Positions 8,171 to 18,506 of a stretch of DNA of 47,005 bases are shown here, piece after piece. Every line of letters starts with the position of its first letter. Within the stretch, counting starts at the first letter, position 1. The notes beneath the pieces are model-generated. The model had not been told where the DNA came from. It did not search any database and saw only the letters and a list, made by a program, of their open reading frames with translations. The position numbers and the translations under genes were made by a program. The DNA comes from Deferrisomatales bacterium. GTDB taxonomy: Bacteria > Desulfobacterota > Deferrisomatia > Deferrisomatales > Deferrisomataceae. The stretch lies in NCBI GenBank assembly GCA_024277875.1, contig JAJRUI010000005.1, forward strand, positions 1 to 47,005, read 5' to 3'.

Positions 8171-9778
8171 CTACGGGCAGACCCCGCCGGTCGCCCAGGC
8201 GGAGACTTCGTCGTACACGGACGTGGATGCCCGGGTACCGTTGTGGGCGGTCCACTTGCCGTTGCTGCACGACACGTTGGCGGACAGGTCGCCGTGGCAC
8301 ATGGTGCAGGTGCCGTCGTCCAGGGCGGCGGGCCGGCCGGGCTGGATCGGGCAGCCGTCCGAGCCGGTGCCGGCCTGCTGCGGACACGCATCCAGGTAGT
8401 CGACGACGCCGTCGCCGTCGGTGTCGAGGGGGCAGCCCTGGGCGTCCACGGCCGTGCCGGCCGGGGTGTTGGCACACTGGTCGTCGGCATCGGCCACGCC
8501 GTCGCCGTCCGCGTCGGCAGGCGGGGTGACGACCGGGCAGCCCTGGGCGTCCACGGCCGTGCCGGCCGGGGTGCCCGGGCACTGGTCGTCGGCATCGGCC
8601 ACGCCGTCGCCGTCTGCGTCGGGCACAGGGGCAGGGTCCCCCGGGTTGCCGTGGCACACGTAGGCCGCGAGATCGGCTGCGTGGTCCACCAGCGCGGGCA
8701 TCGGGGCCATCCCGCCCTCGTCCGCGTCCTCTCCCTCGGCCAGGACCTCGGCGATCTCCTCCGCCGTGTCGTCTTCGCACTCGAGGTCGCCGCCGGCGTC
8801 GCCGTGGCATCCGGCGCAGTTGTCTGCGTACAGGGCCTCGCCCACGGCCGGATCACCCGGGCCCGGGACGGGGGAGACCACGGACCGGAGGTAGGTGGAG
8901 AGGTCTGCGGCGTTCTCTAGCAGGTGGAGGAACGCGGGCATCTCGTCTTCGCCCCCGGCCAGGACCTCGGCGATCTCCCGCACCGAGGTGTCGTCGTGCG
9001 ACAGGTCGCCTCCCAGCGCGCCGTGGCACCCGGCGCAGTTGGCTGCGTACAGGGCCTCGCCCACGACCGGGTCGCCCAGCCCGGCGTCCCGGTCGTCGTC
9101 CACGCCGTCGTTGTCGTGGTCCATCGGGTGGTCGTCCTCGCCGTCGTCGACGCCGTCGTCGTCGTCGTCCGCGTCAAGGTGCATGGGCACGCCGTCGTTG
9201 TCGTGGTCGAGCGACAGGTCCGTGCCGTCCAAGGCCTGGTCCAGGTCGTCGGGGATCCCGTCGTTGTCCCGGTCGTCGTCCACGTGGTCGGGGATGCCGT
9301 CGTCGTCCGCGTCTTCGTACGGCTCGCCTTCCGGCGGGACGAGGTCGGTGTCGTGCTGGACCCGGACCCGCCGGCTGTCGGGATCGATCGTGACGTTGCC
9401 CAGGTCGATCCGGACCACGCCGGGTTCCACCTGGAACGCGGCCTGCTCATCGGCGCCGTACACCATGGCGCCCAGGATGCCCCGGGCGTCCGAGAAGATC
9501 AGCACGTACTCGTGCCCCCACGGCAGGTGCAGGGTGAACGCGTCCGTGACCCCCAGGGCTTGGTCCACCTTGTCTCCCTGCTCGTTCACGGCGACCACGT
9601 CCACCGGGTCTGCCACCGCAGCGGCTGCCCGCGCCGCGGTCCCCTGTTCCAGGGTTCCGGTCAGGGTGGCCGTGTCCGCGTCCGAGTCTCCGCCGCCCCC
9701 GCTGCCGCACGCGGCCAGGCCGGCCAGCAGGGTGGCGGCTGCGAACGCGGCCAGGATCCGTCGTCTGGTCTTTCCCAT
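8171..9778 (-). CDS. Multidomain lipoprotein: calcium-binding type-3 repeats fused to cytochrome c domains
   Basis: A 535-residue lipoprotein. The signal ends in a lipobox LAAC with Cys24, followed by a Gly/Ser tether. Residues 50-145 are a beta-rich domain. An acidic block (about 156-232; DADDDGIPD, DHDNDGVP) is followed by two cytochrome c domains with CAGCHG at 248-252 and 321-325 and nearby candidate methionine ligands (Met280; Met357/360). A second set of thrombospondin type-3-like repeats (386-480; DADGDGVADADDQCPGTPAG) comes next, then a third haem motif CTMCH at 491-495. Three haems and many DxDxDG loops suggest a surface protein that binds calcium and passes electrons. AAGGAG precedes the ATG. 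The gene is monocistronic, with its own terminator. The fusion is unusual; partner and substrate are unknown. Confidence 0.9.
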   Translation of the reverse strand: MGKTRRRILAAFAAATLLAGLAACGSGGGGDSDADTATLTGTLEQGTAARAAAAVADPVDVVAVNEQGDKVDQALGVTDAFTLHLPWGHEYVLIFSDARGILGAMVYGADEQAAFQVEPGVVRIDLGNVTIDPDSRRVRVQHDTDLVPPEGEPYEDADDDGIPDHVDDDRDNDGIPDDLDQALDGTDLSLDHDNDGVPMHLDADDDDDGVDDGEDDHPMDHDNDGVDDDRDAGLGDPVVGEALYAANCAGCHGALGGDLSHDDTSVREIAEVLAGGEDEMPAFLHLLENAADLSTYLRSVVSPVPGPGDPAVGEALYADNCAGCHGDAGGDLECEDDTAEEIAEVLAEGEDADEGGMAPMPALVDHAADLAAYVCHGNPGDPAPVPDADGDGVADADDQCPGTPAGTAVDAQGCPVVTPPADADGDGVADADDQCANTPAGTAVDAQGCPLDTDGDGVVDYLDACPQQAGTGSDGCPIQPGRPAALDDGTCTMCHGDLSANVSCSNGKWTAHNGTRASTSVYDEVSAWATGGVCP

Positions 9779-9954
9779 GGTGCTCGCTCCTTCTGTGTCG
9801 GTTCTTCCGGTGCCGGTGCCGGTCCTGGCCCCGGCTTCGCCCCGGAGACGAGTTGCAAGATGGTTGCCAACCTGGAAGGGTTCCAGAAAGCCCGGGCGCG
9901 AGCGCTTGTTTCCGGGAAGGGGGACGGGCGCGCCCCGGTCGCAGCCGGGAAAGG

Positions 9955-9992
9955 CCCCCGGGACCGTCTCCAGATGGAGACGGTCCCGGGGG
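9955..9992 (-). terminator. Perfect 18-bp hairpin downstream of the eight-gene operon
   Basis: CCCCCGGGACCGTCTCCA (9955-9972), a two-base loop and its exact complement (9975-9992). It lies 73 bases beyond the stop of the histone-deacetylase-like gene and is read last in that operon; the minus-strand tail is CCTTTCCC rather than a clean U-tract. Half of the stem (GGAGACGGTCCCG) occurs again at 10045-10057. The rest of 9779-10065 shows no gene; it must hold the promoter of the haem lipoprotein, but no clear -35/-10 pair was found. Confidence 0.6.
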
Positions 9993-10065
9993 GGACTCCG
10001 ACCGATCCTGTCGGGAAAACGGGGGAAGAGGGGTGTCGCTGTCGGGAGACGGTCCCGCCGGGGGG

Positions 10066-11400
10066 TCAGCCGGACCGCCCGGCCGTCTTCCGTTCGACCC
10101 GGTCGGCCGGCCGGTCCCGCAGCTCGACCCAGCGGTACCGGTCCAGGCCGGCCCGCTCCCACGCGGCCTCGGCGTCGCTGCGGCACGCGGGGCAGCACCG
10201 GCGGGGGATCTCGACCACCAGGGCCTTCCGGGACGGCTGGACCCAGGTCTCCAGCTGCACCGAGCCGCCGCACGCGTCGCACAGGCGCACGGTCTCGGCC
10301 TGGTGCTCGGTGATCCCCGCCCCGTCGTAGAACACCTGGCGCTCCTCCCGGTGGTGGGCGCGGTCGCCGAAGGCGCTCCGGCGCAGGCCGTCACGGTCCC
10401 GGTATTTCTCGAGCAGGATTTCGCACAGCCGTTCCACGTACCGGCGGGCGTCCTCCGAAACGGTGAACCGGCCCGGTCGGTAGTCGGGCTCCACCACGTG
10501 GCGGGTGTCCAGGCCGGCCATGGCCAGGAGGATCCCGGTGTTCACGTACGGCAGCGCGTCCTGCACCGAGTAGCCGCCTTCGAGCACGGCCACGTGGGGG
10601 CGGAGCCGCCGGGTCAGTTCGGCGTAGCCCTGGGCCGTGATCGCCATGTCGGTGATCGGGTCGGTGAAGTGGTTGTCTTGCCCGGCCGAGTTGATCACCA
10701 GGTCGGGTTTCCAGTCTTCGAGCACCGGCAGCACCAGGTGGTCGATCACGTGCAGGAGCCCCTCGTCGGTGGTGCCCGGCGGCAGGGGCACGTTGAGGGT
10801 GGCGCCGTACGCGTTGGGGCCGCCGAACTCGTCGGGGAAGCCGGAACCCGGGTACAGGGTGCGGCCGTCCTGGTGGATCGAGATGAACAGGGTGTCCGGG
10901 TCGTTCCAGTACACGTCCTGGGTGCCGTCGCCGTGGTGGCAGTCGGTGTCCACCACCGCCACCCGCAGGTCCGGGCCGTGGTGGCGGCGCAGGTGCTCGA
11001 TCATCACGGCCTCGATGTTGATCACGCAGAACCCCCTGAGCCCCCACACCACCCGCCTGGCGTGGTGGCCCGGCGGGCGGACCAGGGCGAACGCCCGTTC
11101 CACCTCGCCGTCCAGCACCCGCCGTCCGGCCTCGATCGCGCCCCCGGCCGAGATCAGGTGGGAGTCGCTCAGGTGATCGGCCAGCGCGGGCAGGCCGGTG
11201 TGGACCCGGGCCACGTCGGCCTCGGCCGCCACCCGGGGCGGGAACTGGACGATGCCGTCGATGTCCAGGAGCCCTTCCTCGAAGATCTGGTCCCGGGTGT
11301 ACAGCAGGCGTTCCTCCCGTTCCGGGTGGGTCGGGTCGATCGCCCAGTCGAACGCCGGGAAGAACACGATGCCGGTGCGTTGGGGGGCGCGCAGGTTCAT
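10066..11400 (-). CDS. Histone-deacetylase-superfamily amidohydrolase with a C-terminal zinc ribbon
   Basis: A 444-residue enzyme of the HDAC/AcuC/acetylpolyamine amidohydrolase fold. Catalytic features are all visible: tandem histidines in VRPPGHHA (112-113), zinc ligands Asp153 and His155 in VVDTDCHHGDGTQ, Asp247 in FTDP as the third ligand, and the LEGGYS loop. The family removes acetyl or other acyl groups from amines. Residues after about 370 are an extra domain with LCDACGG and CCPACRSD, a zinc-ribbon-like pair not typical of the family. It is the last gene of the operon, 23 bases after the hydantoinase-like gene. Substrate is unknown; an N-acyl amine or polyamine is a reasonable guess from the family. 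Confidence 0.9.
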   Translation of the reverse strand: MNLRAPQRTGIVFFPAFDWAIDPTHPEREERLLYTRDQIFEEGLLDIDGIVQFPPRVAAEADVARVHTGLPALADHLSDSHLISAGGAIEAGRRVLDGEVERAFALVRPPGHHARRVVWGLRGFCVINIEAVMIEHLRRHHGPDLRVAVVDTDCHHGDGTQDVYWNDPDTLFISIHQDGRTLYPGSGFPDEFGGPNAYGATLNVPLPPGTTDEGLLHVIDHLVLPVLEDWKPDLVINSAGQDNHFTDPITDMAITAQGYAELTRRLRPHVAVLEGGYSVQDALPYVNTGILLAMAGLDTRHVVEPDYRPGRFTVSEDARRYVERLCEILLEKYRDRDGLRRSAFGDRAHHREERQVFYDGAGITEHQAETVRLCDACGGSVQLETWVQPSRKALVVEIPRRCCPACRSDAEAAWERAGLDRYRWVELRDRPADRVERKTAGRSG

Positions 11401-11423
11401 GGGGGCTCCTTCGCCGTCCTCTC

Positions 11424-13082
11424 TCAGGCGATCCGGGCCAGGATGCCCGGCCGGATCTGGGCCCGCAGGCGGTGGATCGCGCCCGCCGTGGAGAATCCCT
11501 GGATCACGTTGAAGCTCTCTTCGTCCACCCGTTCCACCCGGTCGTCCGGGTCCAGGGCGCCCCGGGCCCGGGCCAGGTCCAGCACGGCCCGGTCGATCCG
11601 CTGCCGGGCGTCCTCCAGGGAGAACCGGCGGTCGATCCTCTCGTAGGCGTCCACCTGGGGGATCGACAGGTATCCCCGGGCCGTGTCGGCCACCAGGTGG
11701 ACCTCCACGTTCACCCGCGCCAGCGCCGCGCCCACCGCGTTGGCCACGTCGAAGTGCTCGGGCACCCGCACGGGCAGGTCCAGGGCGTCCTCCAGGTACG
11801 GGGCCGCGGCCCGGGCCGGCCCGCCCACGGCGACCGCGCGCAGGGGACGGACCCGGTGGCCCTGGAGGAGTTCGTGGATCGTGTACACGGGCTGTGCGTT
11901 TATCTCGTCCAGGAACTTCCGGGCTGCTTCGGCCACGGTCCGGCCCAGTTCGCGCAGGACGGCCCGGGCCGCGGCTTCCACCGGCAGGTCCAGCCCACGG
12001 GCCACCGGGCGCAGGGCGTCGGCCGCCCGGTGCCGGTCCCCGAGGATTCGGCCGAGCACCACCAGGGCGTCGGTGGGGGTGGGGTGGGTCCCGCCGAACG
12101 CGGCGGGCGGCCCGCACCGGTCCGGCCCCAGCCGGACGCGGCCGTCCTCGAGCCGGACGCAGCTGTCTCCCCCCGCCCCCGTGGACCGGGTGTACAGGGC
12201 CCGGAGCTGGGTGCGGTACGACCCCACGGTGGCGCCCCGGGGCTCGAGAAGGGCCGCGCCGCCGGTGAACACCGAGATGTCGGTGGTGGTGCCCCCGATG
12301 TCCAGGGACAGGGTGTCCCCGTCCACGGCCCCGAGGGCGTCCACGCCCATCACGCTGGCCGCCGGCCCGGACAGGGCCGTCTCGGCCGGGTTGGCCAGGG
12401 CGGCGGCCATCTGGGTGCCCCCGTCGGCCCGGAGCACGTACAGCGGGGCGAGCACGCTGAACCGGCGCAGGGCCGCGGTCATCGCCGCCACGAACTCCCG
12501 GTGGCTCCGCCATGCCCCGGCGGCCAGGTACGCCGTGGCCACCCGCCGGGGGAAGTTGAGGGTGCCGGCCACCCGGTGACCCTGGGCCACGTAGTCGAAC
12601 CGATCGCCGGCCAGTTCGGCCAGCCGCAGCTCGTGGGTCGGGTTGCGGGTCGAGAACTTGCCCACCACGGCCACGGTCCGGACGCCGTCCCCGGCGAGCC
12701 GGTCCAGGTGCTCCGTGGCAGCCCCCTCGTCCACGGGGACGATCTCCCGGCCCCGGTGGTCCACGGCGCCGCCGACCACCCGGCAGCGGTCATCCGGGGC
12801 GAACACGGCCGGGTCGATGCCCGGGCCCGCGGTGAGCAACGTCCCGGTGGGCTCCAGCCGGCCCTGGACGATCGCGTTGGTCACCAGGGTGGTGCTCAGC
12901 ACCACCCGGCGGACCGACCGGGGGTTTAGACCGTCCAGGAGGGTTTCCAGGGCGTCCAGCGTGCACTCCACCAGGTCGTCCTGGGTCGGCACCTTGGCCT
13001 TGCGCAGGATCCGGCCGTTCTCCACGGCCACCCCGTCGGTGTGGGTGCCGCCCACGTCGATCCCCAGATAGATGCCGTTCAT
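11424..13082 (-). CDS. Hydantoinase/oxoprolinase-family ATP-dependent amidohydrolase (HyuA-like)
   Basis: A 552-residue protein with the two ATP-binding glycine motifs of the family, GIDVGGTHTDGVAV at the N-terminus and LSLDIGGTTTDISVF in the middle, plus RVVLSTTLVTNAI and LSGPAASVMG. Family members hydrolyse cyclic amides (hydantoin, 5-oxoproline) or act as the ATPase half of carboxylases. At about 550 residues it is shorter than the roughly 680-residue HyuA and has no HyuB neighbour. It overlaps the DUF362 gene by 4 bases (ATGA), so function with that ferredoxin is likely. The substrate cannot be assigned. Confidence 0.9.
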   Translation of the reverse strand: MNGIYLGIDVGGTHTDGVAVENGRILRKAKVPTQDDLVECTLDALETLLDGLNPRSVRRVVLSTTLVTNAIVQGRLEPTGTLLTAGPGIDPAVFAPDDRCRVVGGAVDHRGREIVPVDEGAATEHLDRLAGDGVRTVAVVGKFSTRNPTHELRLAELAGDRFDYVAQGHRVAGTLNFPRRVATAYLAAGAWRSHREFVAAMTAALRRFSVLAPLYVLRADGGTQMAAALANPAETALSGPAASVMGVDALGAVDGDTLSLDIGGTTTDISVFTGGAALLEPRGATVGSYRTQLRALYTRSTGAGGDSCVRLEDGRVRLGPDRCGPPAAFGGTHPTPTDALVVLGRILGDRHRAADALRPVARGLDLPVEAAARAVLRELGRTVAEAARKFLDEINAQPVYTIHELLQGHRVRPLRAVAVGGPARAAAPYLEDALDLPVRVPEHFDVANAVGAALARVNVEVHLVADTARGYLSIPQVDAYERIDRRFSLEDARQRIDRAVLDLARARGALDPDDRVERVDEESFNVIQGFSTAGAIHRLRAQIRPGILARIA

Positions 13083-14188
13083 CGGTCCTCTCCCGTCGTC
13101 GTCCGGCCGGGCCACCGCCTCCCGGGCACCCGGGCCGCGCCGGTGGGGCACAGCTCCTGGCAACAGTAACACCGGATGCACGCGGCGCTGTCGAGGCGGG
13201 GCGGCCGGGCCAGCTCCAGGGCCCCCGCCGGGCACGCGTCCACACAGACACCGCACCCGGTGCACGCGTCCGGGTCGAACCGGGGCTCGGGCGAGACCGC
13301 CTCGCCCACCCAACGTTTGAGGGGGCCGGGCAGGCGCCAGTCGCACGGGCTGCCCGGGGCGGGCTCGAACCGGACCGGCTCGGCCGGGTCGCCGACCGCC
13401 TCGACCGCGTCCGGGTCCAGGCGGCCCGACAGCCGGCTCTCGGCCACGGTGGGCACCGTCTCCGGCTCGATCCCGGAAAGCCCCGCAGCCACCCAGTCCA
13501 GGGCCGGCGCGTCGGTGGACGCGAGCACGAGGCCCACGGCCAAGGGGCGGCCGCGGCCGGGGCCCGGCCCGTCCATGGCCACCACGCCGTCGAGCACCGT
13601 GAGCCGGGGCCGGAGCACGGCCTCGATGTCGAGGAGCTGGCGGGCGAACGCCCGGGCGGACCGCCCCGCCCGGAAGTGTACCGCGATCTTGCGCTTGCCG
13701 GGCACGCACCCGTACAGGTTCTTCACCCCCAGGGTGAGCCCCATCATGGTGTGGGTCTTCCACTTGGGAAGGTTCCACAGCCACCGGGCCTCCACCGCGT
13801 CCCGGGCGAGCACCAGGGACCGGTAGGTGGGGCCCGACACGGTGACCGGCTCGGACCGGCCCAGGTCCACGACCGGAACCCCGTGGCGCCGGCACACGGC
13901 CGCGATCCCCGAGGCCCGCGCGACCCTCCGGGCCGACCCGAGCCCGGGGGAGTCGGCCACCACGGCCCGGGCGCCCAGGTCCGCGGCCACGGCGAGCACC
14001 GCGTCCACCACGGCCGGGTGGGTGGTGACCGCTGCCCCGGGCGGGTGGGCGCTGAGCAGGTTGGGCTTGACCAGGAGCGGCTCCCCCCGGCCGGCGAGAC
14101 CGGCCGCGCCGAGCAGTTCCACGGCCCGGGAAACGGCCGCAGCGGCGCCGCCGTAGTCCGGGCACCGGACCCGGCTGACCCGGATCAC
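13079..14188 (-). CDS. DUF362 protein with two 4Fe-4S clusters
   Basis: A 369-residue protein. The N-terminal part (1-290) is the DUF362 domain, with VKPNLLSAHPPG, VVADSPG and the LWNLPKWKTHTMMGLTLGVKNLYG segment. The C-terminal part is a bacterial ferredoxin domain with CTGCGVCVDACP and CIRCYCCQELCP, two typical 4Fe-4S motifs. DUF362 enzymes are poorly characterised and are thought to be redox or Fe-S-dependent. Start is GTG with GGAG 6 bases before it. It lies 46 bases after the PBP gene and overlaps the hydantoinase-like gene by 4 bases. Confidence 0.9.
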   Translation of the reverse strand: MIRVSRVRCPDYGGAAAAVSRAVELLGAAGLAGRGEPLLVKPNLLSAHPPGAAVTTHPAVVDAVLAVAADLGARAVVADSPGLGSARRVARASGIAAVCRRHGVPVVDLGRSEPVTVSGPTYRSLVLARDAVEARWLWNLPKWKTHTMMGLTLGVKNLYGCVPGKRKIAVHFRAGRSARAFARQLLDIEAVLRPRLTVLDGVVAMDGPGPGRGRPLAVGLVLASTDAPALDWVAAGLSGIEPETVPTVAESRLSGRLDPDAVEAVGDPAEPVRFEPAPGSPCDWRLPGPLKRWVGEAVSPEPRFDPDACTGCGVCVDACPAGALELARPPRLDSAACIRCYCCQELCPTGAARVPGRRWPGRTTTGEDR

Positions 14189-14234
14189 GGCGCTCCGGCG
14201 GCTGCGCGGCCCCCGGCGGGCGGGGCGACCGCGC

Positions 14235-16237
14235 TCAAAACGGAAATCCCGTGGCCGGGCGTACGAGGCCTAGGCGGTACGCGATCCGGGGCCACGCCAG
14301 AGCTTCCCGGTCGCACGCCCCCACCGGTTCGGTTCCCCGGCGGAACGCTGCGTACACGGTGCGTTTGCACGCCGGGCCGGCCCGGAGCCCCGAGACCGGG
14401 TCGATCTCCACGAACACCACCTCGGGCGGCACGGGCCACGGGGGGGGCGGGCCGTCGGACGCCGACGCCAGCATCACGTCGATCCACGCGGGCAGGGCGG
14501 CCCGGGCGCCGGTCTCTCCCCACCCGAGGGGGGTGTTGTCGTCGCGACCCACCCACACCCCCACGGCCAGGCGGCTCGAGAACCCCACGAACCACGCGTC
14601 CCGCTGGTCGTCGGTGGTCCCGGTCTTGCCGCCCACCTGGAACGGCAGCGCCCGGGCCCGGCGTCCGGTGCCGCCCTGCACCACGGCGGCGAGCATGTCG
14701 GACAGGACGTACGCGTCCACCGGGTCCACGGCCCGGCGGGGAGCGGGCGGGCTCGGCCACAGGTTCCGGCCCTCGGGGCCGTACACCGCCCGGATCCAGT
14801 GCGGTGGGGGGAGCCGCCCGCCTCCGGCGATCGCGCCGTACGCCCGGACCATCTCCCGGAGGGTGACACCGCCCACCCCCAGGGCCGCGGCCAGCCCTTC
14901 GCCGAACGGCCCGGCCAGACCCAGCCGCCGCGCCACCGCGACCACGGCCGGCAGCCCGACCCGGTCCAGGGTGCGGATCGCGGGCAGGTTGCGGCTCAGG
15001 GCCAGGGCCCTGCGCAGGGTCATCGGGCCCTCGTACTTGCCGTCGTAGTTCCCCGGGGTCCACCACTGTCCCGGGCGGGCGCCCCGGTACCGGGCCGGCG
15101 TGTCCTGCACCACGGACGCCTGGGTCTGGCCGGCCTCCAGGGCGGCCAGGTACACGAACGGCTTGAACGCGGAGCCCGGCTGCCGCCGGGCCTGGAGGGC
15201 CCGGTCGAACGGGCTGTCGGACCACGACCGGCCGCCCACGTGGGCCCGGACGGCGCCGGTGTCCACCGAGACGGCGAGCACCGCGCCCTGGGCTGGAGCG
15301 GCCTTGGGATGGCGCTCGTCCACGGCGGCCAGGTCACGGGCCAGGGCTTCCTCGGCGGCCCGCTGCAGGCGCGGGTCCAGGGTGGTGTACACCCGCAGCC
15401 CGCCCTGGTACACCGGGTCCAGCCCCAGGCGGTCGAGCAGTTGCTGCCGAACCGCCTCCACGAAGTACGGCGCGGTGACGCGGGGGCGGGCCGGGCGGCG
15501 CGGGGGCAGGGGCTGGCCGCGGGCAGCGGCCACGGCGGCTGGCGTGGCCCAGCCCAGGGCCTCCATCCGGCCCAGTACCAGGTTCCGGCGCTTGCGCGCC
15601 CGTTCCGGGTGGCGGAACGGGTCGTACAGGGCCGGGGCCTTGGGCAGGGCCGCCAGCAGGGCGCACTCCGCCAGATCCAGGTCGGCCACCGGCTTGTCGA
15701 AGTACACCCGGGCCGCGGCCGACACCCCGTACGTCCGGTTCCCCAGGTAGATCTGGTTCAGGTAGAACGCCAGGATCTCGCGCTTGGTGTAGCGGCGCTC
15801 GATCTCGAGCGCGAGGATCGCCTCCCGGATCTTCCGGCGGACGGTCTTCTCGGGGGTGAGGAACAGCAGCTTGGCCAGTTGCTGGGTGATGGTGGAGCCC
15901 CCCTCCACCGCCCGGCCCTGGGCCACGTCCCGGACCAGGGCCTTGGCGATCCGGCCCGGGTTGATCCCCATGTGCTCGAAGAACCGGTGGTCCTCGATCG
16001 CGAGCACCGCCCGGACCAGGTTCTCCGGGACTTGGTCGAGGGCCACCGGGGTGCGGCGCTCGGTGGCGAACTCGGCGAGCAGGGTGCCGTCGGCCGCGAG
16101 GACCCGGGTGGAACTGGGCGGCACGAACTCCTCGAGCTGCGACACCTGGGGCAGGCCCCGCACCAGGACGAAGAACGCCGCGCCCCCGAACCCGAGGGCC
16201 GCGCACAGCGCCAGCCCGCCGACCGCCGCGACCCACT

Positions 16238-16241
<4 letters not shown>
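14235..16241 (-). CDS. Class A penicillin-binding protein (PBP1A-type)
   Basis: A 668-residue bifunctional peptidoglycan synthase of the inner membrane. One N-terminal membrane helix (about 4-27) precedes the glycosyltransferase-51 domain with EDHRFFEHMGINP, GGSTITQQLAK and FYLNQIYLGNRTYG. The transpeptidase domain has the SxxK motif in GSAFKPFVY, SRN as the SxN motif, and KTGTTDDQRDAWFVG. All catalytic motifs are intact. The GTG start overlaps the phoH stop by 4 bases. It is compact, without the long OB-fold insert of enterobacterial PBP1A. Confidence 0.96.
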
Positions 16242-17217
<976 letters not shown>

Positions 17218-17221
<4 letters not shown>

Positions 17222-17652
17222 GGCTCCGGGTGTCCGGTGCCGATCGCCTGGACCAGCACGCGACGCCGGCGAGGCCGGTTGTCGAAATCGCACAGAACGA
17301 ACTGTTGCCACGTCCCGCGCACGAGCCGTCCGTCCCGCACCAGGAACCCCAGGTTCGGGCCGATCAGGGCCGCCCGCAGGTGGGCGTGGCCGTTGCCGTC
17401 GCCCCACGCGGCGTCGTGGTGGTACGCCGCGCCCCCGGGCGCGAGCCGCTCGAGCAACTCGCGCAGGTCCTGTACCACACCGGGCTCGAACTCCACGGTG
17501 GTCAGGCCCGCCGTGGACCCGGGCACGAACAGGGTGCCCTGGCCGCTGCCGATCCCCCACCCGGCCACGAGCCGTTCGACCTCGGCCGTGAGGTCGAGCA
17601 CGTCTGCGTGTCCCCGGGTCTCCAACTCGATCCGGCCGTTCCAGATCCTCAT
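17218..17652 (-). CDS. YjbQ family (UPF0047) protein
   Basis: A 144-residue single-domain protein. The family signatures are present: VPGSTAGLTTVEFEPG, the histidine-rich YHHDAAWGDGNGHAHLRAAL, and TWQQFVLCDFDNRPRRRRV near the C-terminus. Members from several organisms have weak thiamine-phosphate synthase activity, but the physiological role is not settled. It overlaps both neighbours by 4 bases. Confidence 0.93.
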
Positions 17653-18506
17653 CCGTTCGATTTCGGCGCCTGGAGCAGGTCTGCGGCCCGGGCGAGCCGG
17701 TCGGCCAGGTCGGCCAGCACCTCCTGGAGTTCCTCCGAGGAGCCGATGCCCAGGGCGCGGACCGCGTCCTCCCGCAGGCCGTACCCCAGACCGTCCGCGC
17801 CCAGCCCCATCCCGAGGGTCATGGTCAGCGCGTCCGCCACGTGGGAGATCCGGGCGAGCGCGGGATCCAGCTCTGCCCTTTCGGGTTCGTGGTGCCACCG
17901 GACCGACTCCACCAGCACCGGCGGGAACCCCCACCGCTCCAGGAGGGTCGCCCCCACCTCTGGGTGCGGCAGTCCCACCACTTGGCGTTCGGCCTCCTGC
18001 CACGCCGTGCCCTCGTCCACCCGCTGCTGGATCCGGGCGACGGCGTCGGCCACGAAGTCGGCCAGCACGATCTTGCCCACGTCCTGCAGCAGCCCGGCGG
18101 TGTACGCGGTGCTCGGGTTGGGGTAGCGCGTCCGTTGGGCCACCATCTCCGCGGCCACGGCCGACGCCACCGAACTGCGCCACAACTCCCCGGCGGCCAG
18201 GGCGTACCCTTCCTGGGACGGGGTCAGGTACCGGCTGGACAGCACGGTGAGGGCCACCTGCACCACCTTTTTGAGGCCGAGCAGGTTGGTGGCCTGGCGC
18301 ACCGAGGTCACCTCCCGCCGCAGGCCGTACAGCGGCGAGTTGCACGCCCGGAGGATGTTGGCGGTCATCGCGGGATCCCGCTCCAGCCAGCCCGCGACCT
18401 CGGTCATGTCTGCGTCGGGATCCTGGGCCGCCTCCAGGAGCTTGACCGCCACCGCGGGCATCGGGGGCAGGGTGTCGATCTTGTTCAGGATGTCCTGGAC
18501 GCTCAT
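17649..18506 (-). CDS. HDOD-domain signalling protein
   Basis: A 285-residue soluble protein consisting of one HDOD domain (about 5-205: LPPMPAVAVKLLEAAQDPDADMTEV..., DPAMTANILRACNSPLYG, GLLQDVGKIVLADF) and a short helical tail. The HD-like pocket has QDVGK where active phosphodiesterases have HDxGK, so it is likely non-catalytic. HDOD proteins relay c-di-GMP or chemotaxis-type signals, which fits its overlap with cheD (ATGA). The stop overlaps the YjbQ start. Confidence 0.93.
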   Translation of the reverse strand: MSVQDILNKIDTLPPMPAVAVKLLEAAQDPDADMTEVAGWLERDPAMTANILRACNSPLYGLRREVTSVRQATNLLGLKKVVQVALTVLSSRYLTPSQEGYALAAGELWRSSVASAVAAEMVAQRTRYPNPSTAYTAGLLQDVGKIVLADFVADAVARIQQRVDEGTAWQEAERQVVGLPHPEVGATLLERWGFPPVLVESVRWHHEPERAELDPALARISHVADALTMTLGMGLGADGLGYGLREDAVRALGIGSSEELQEVLADLADRLARAADLLQAPKSNG

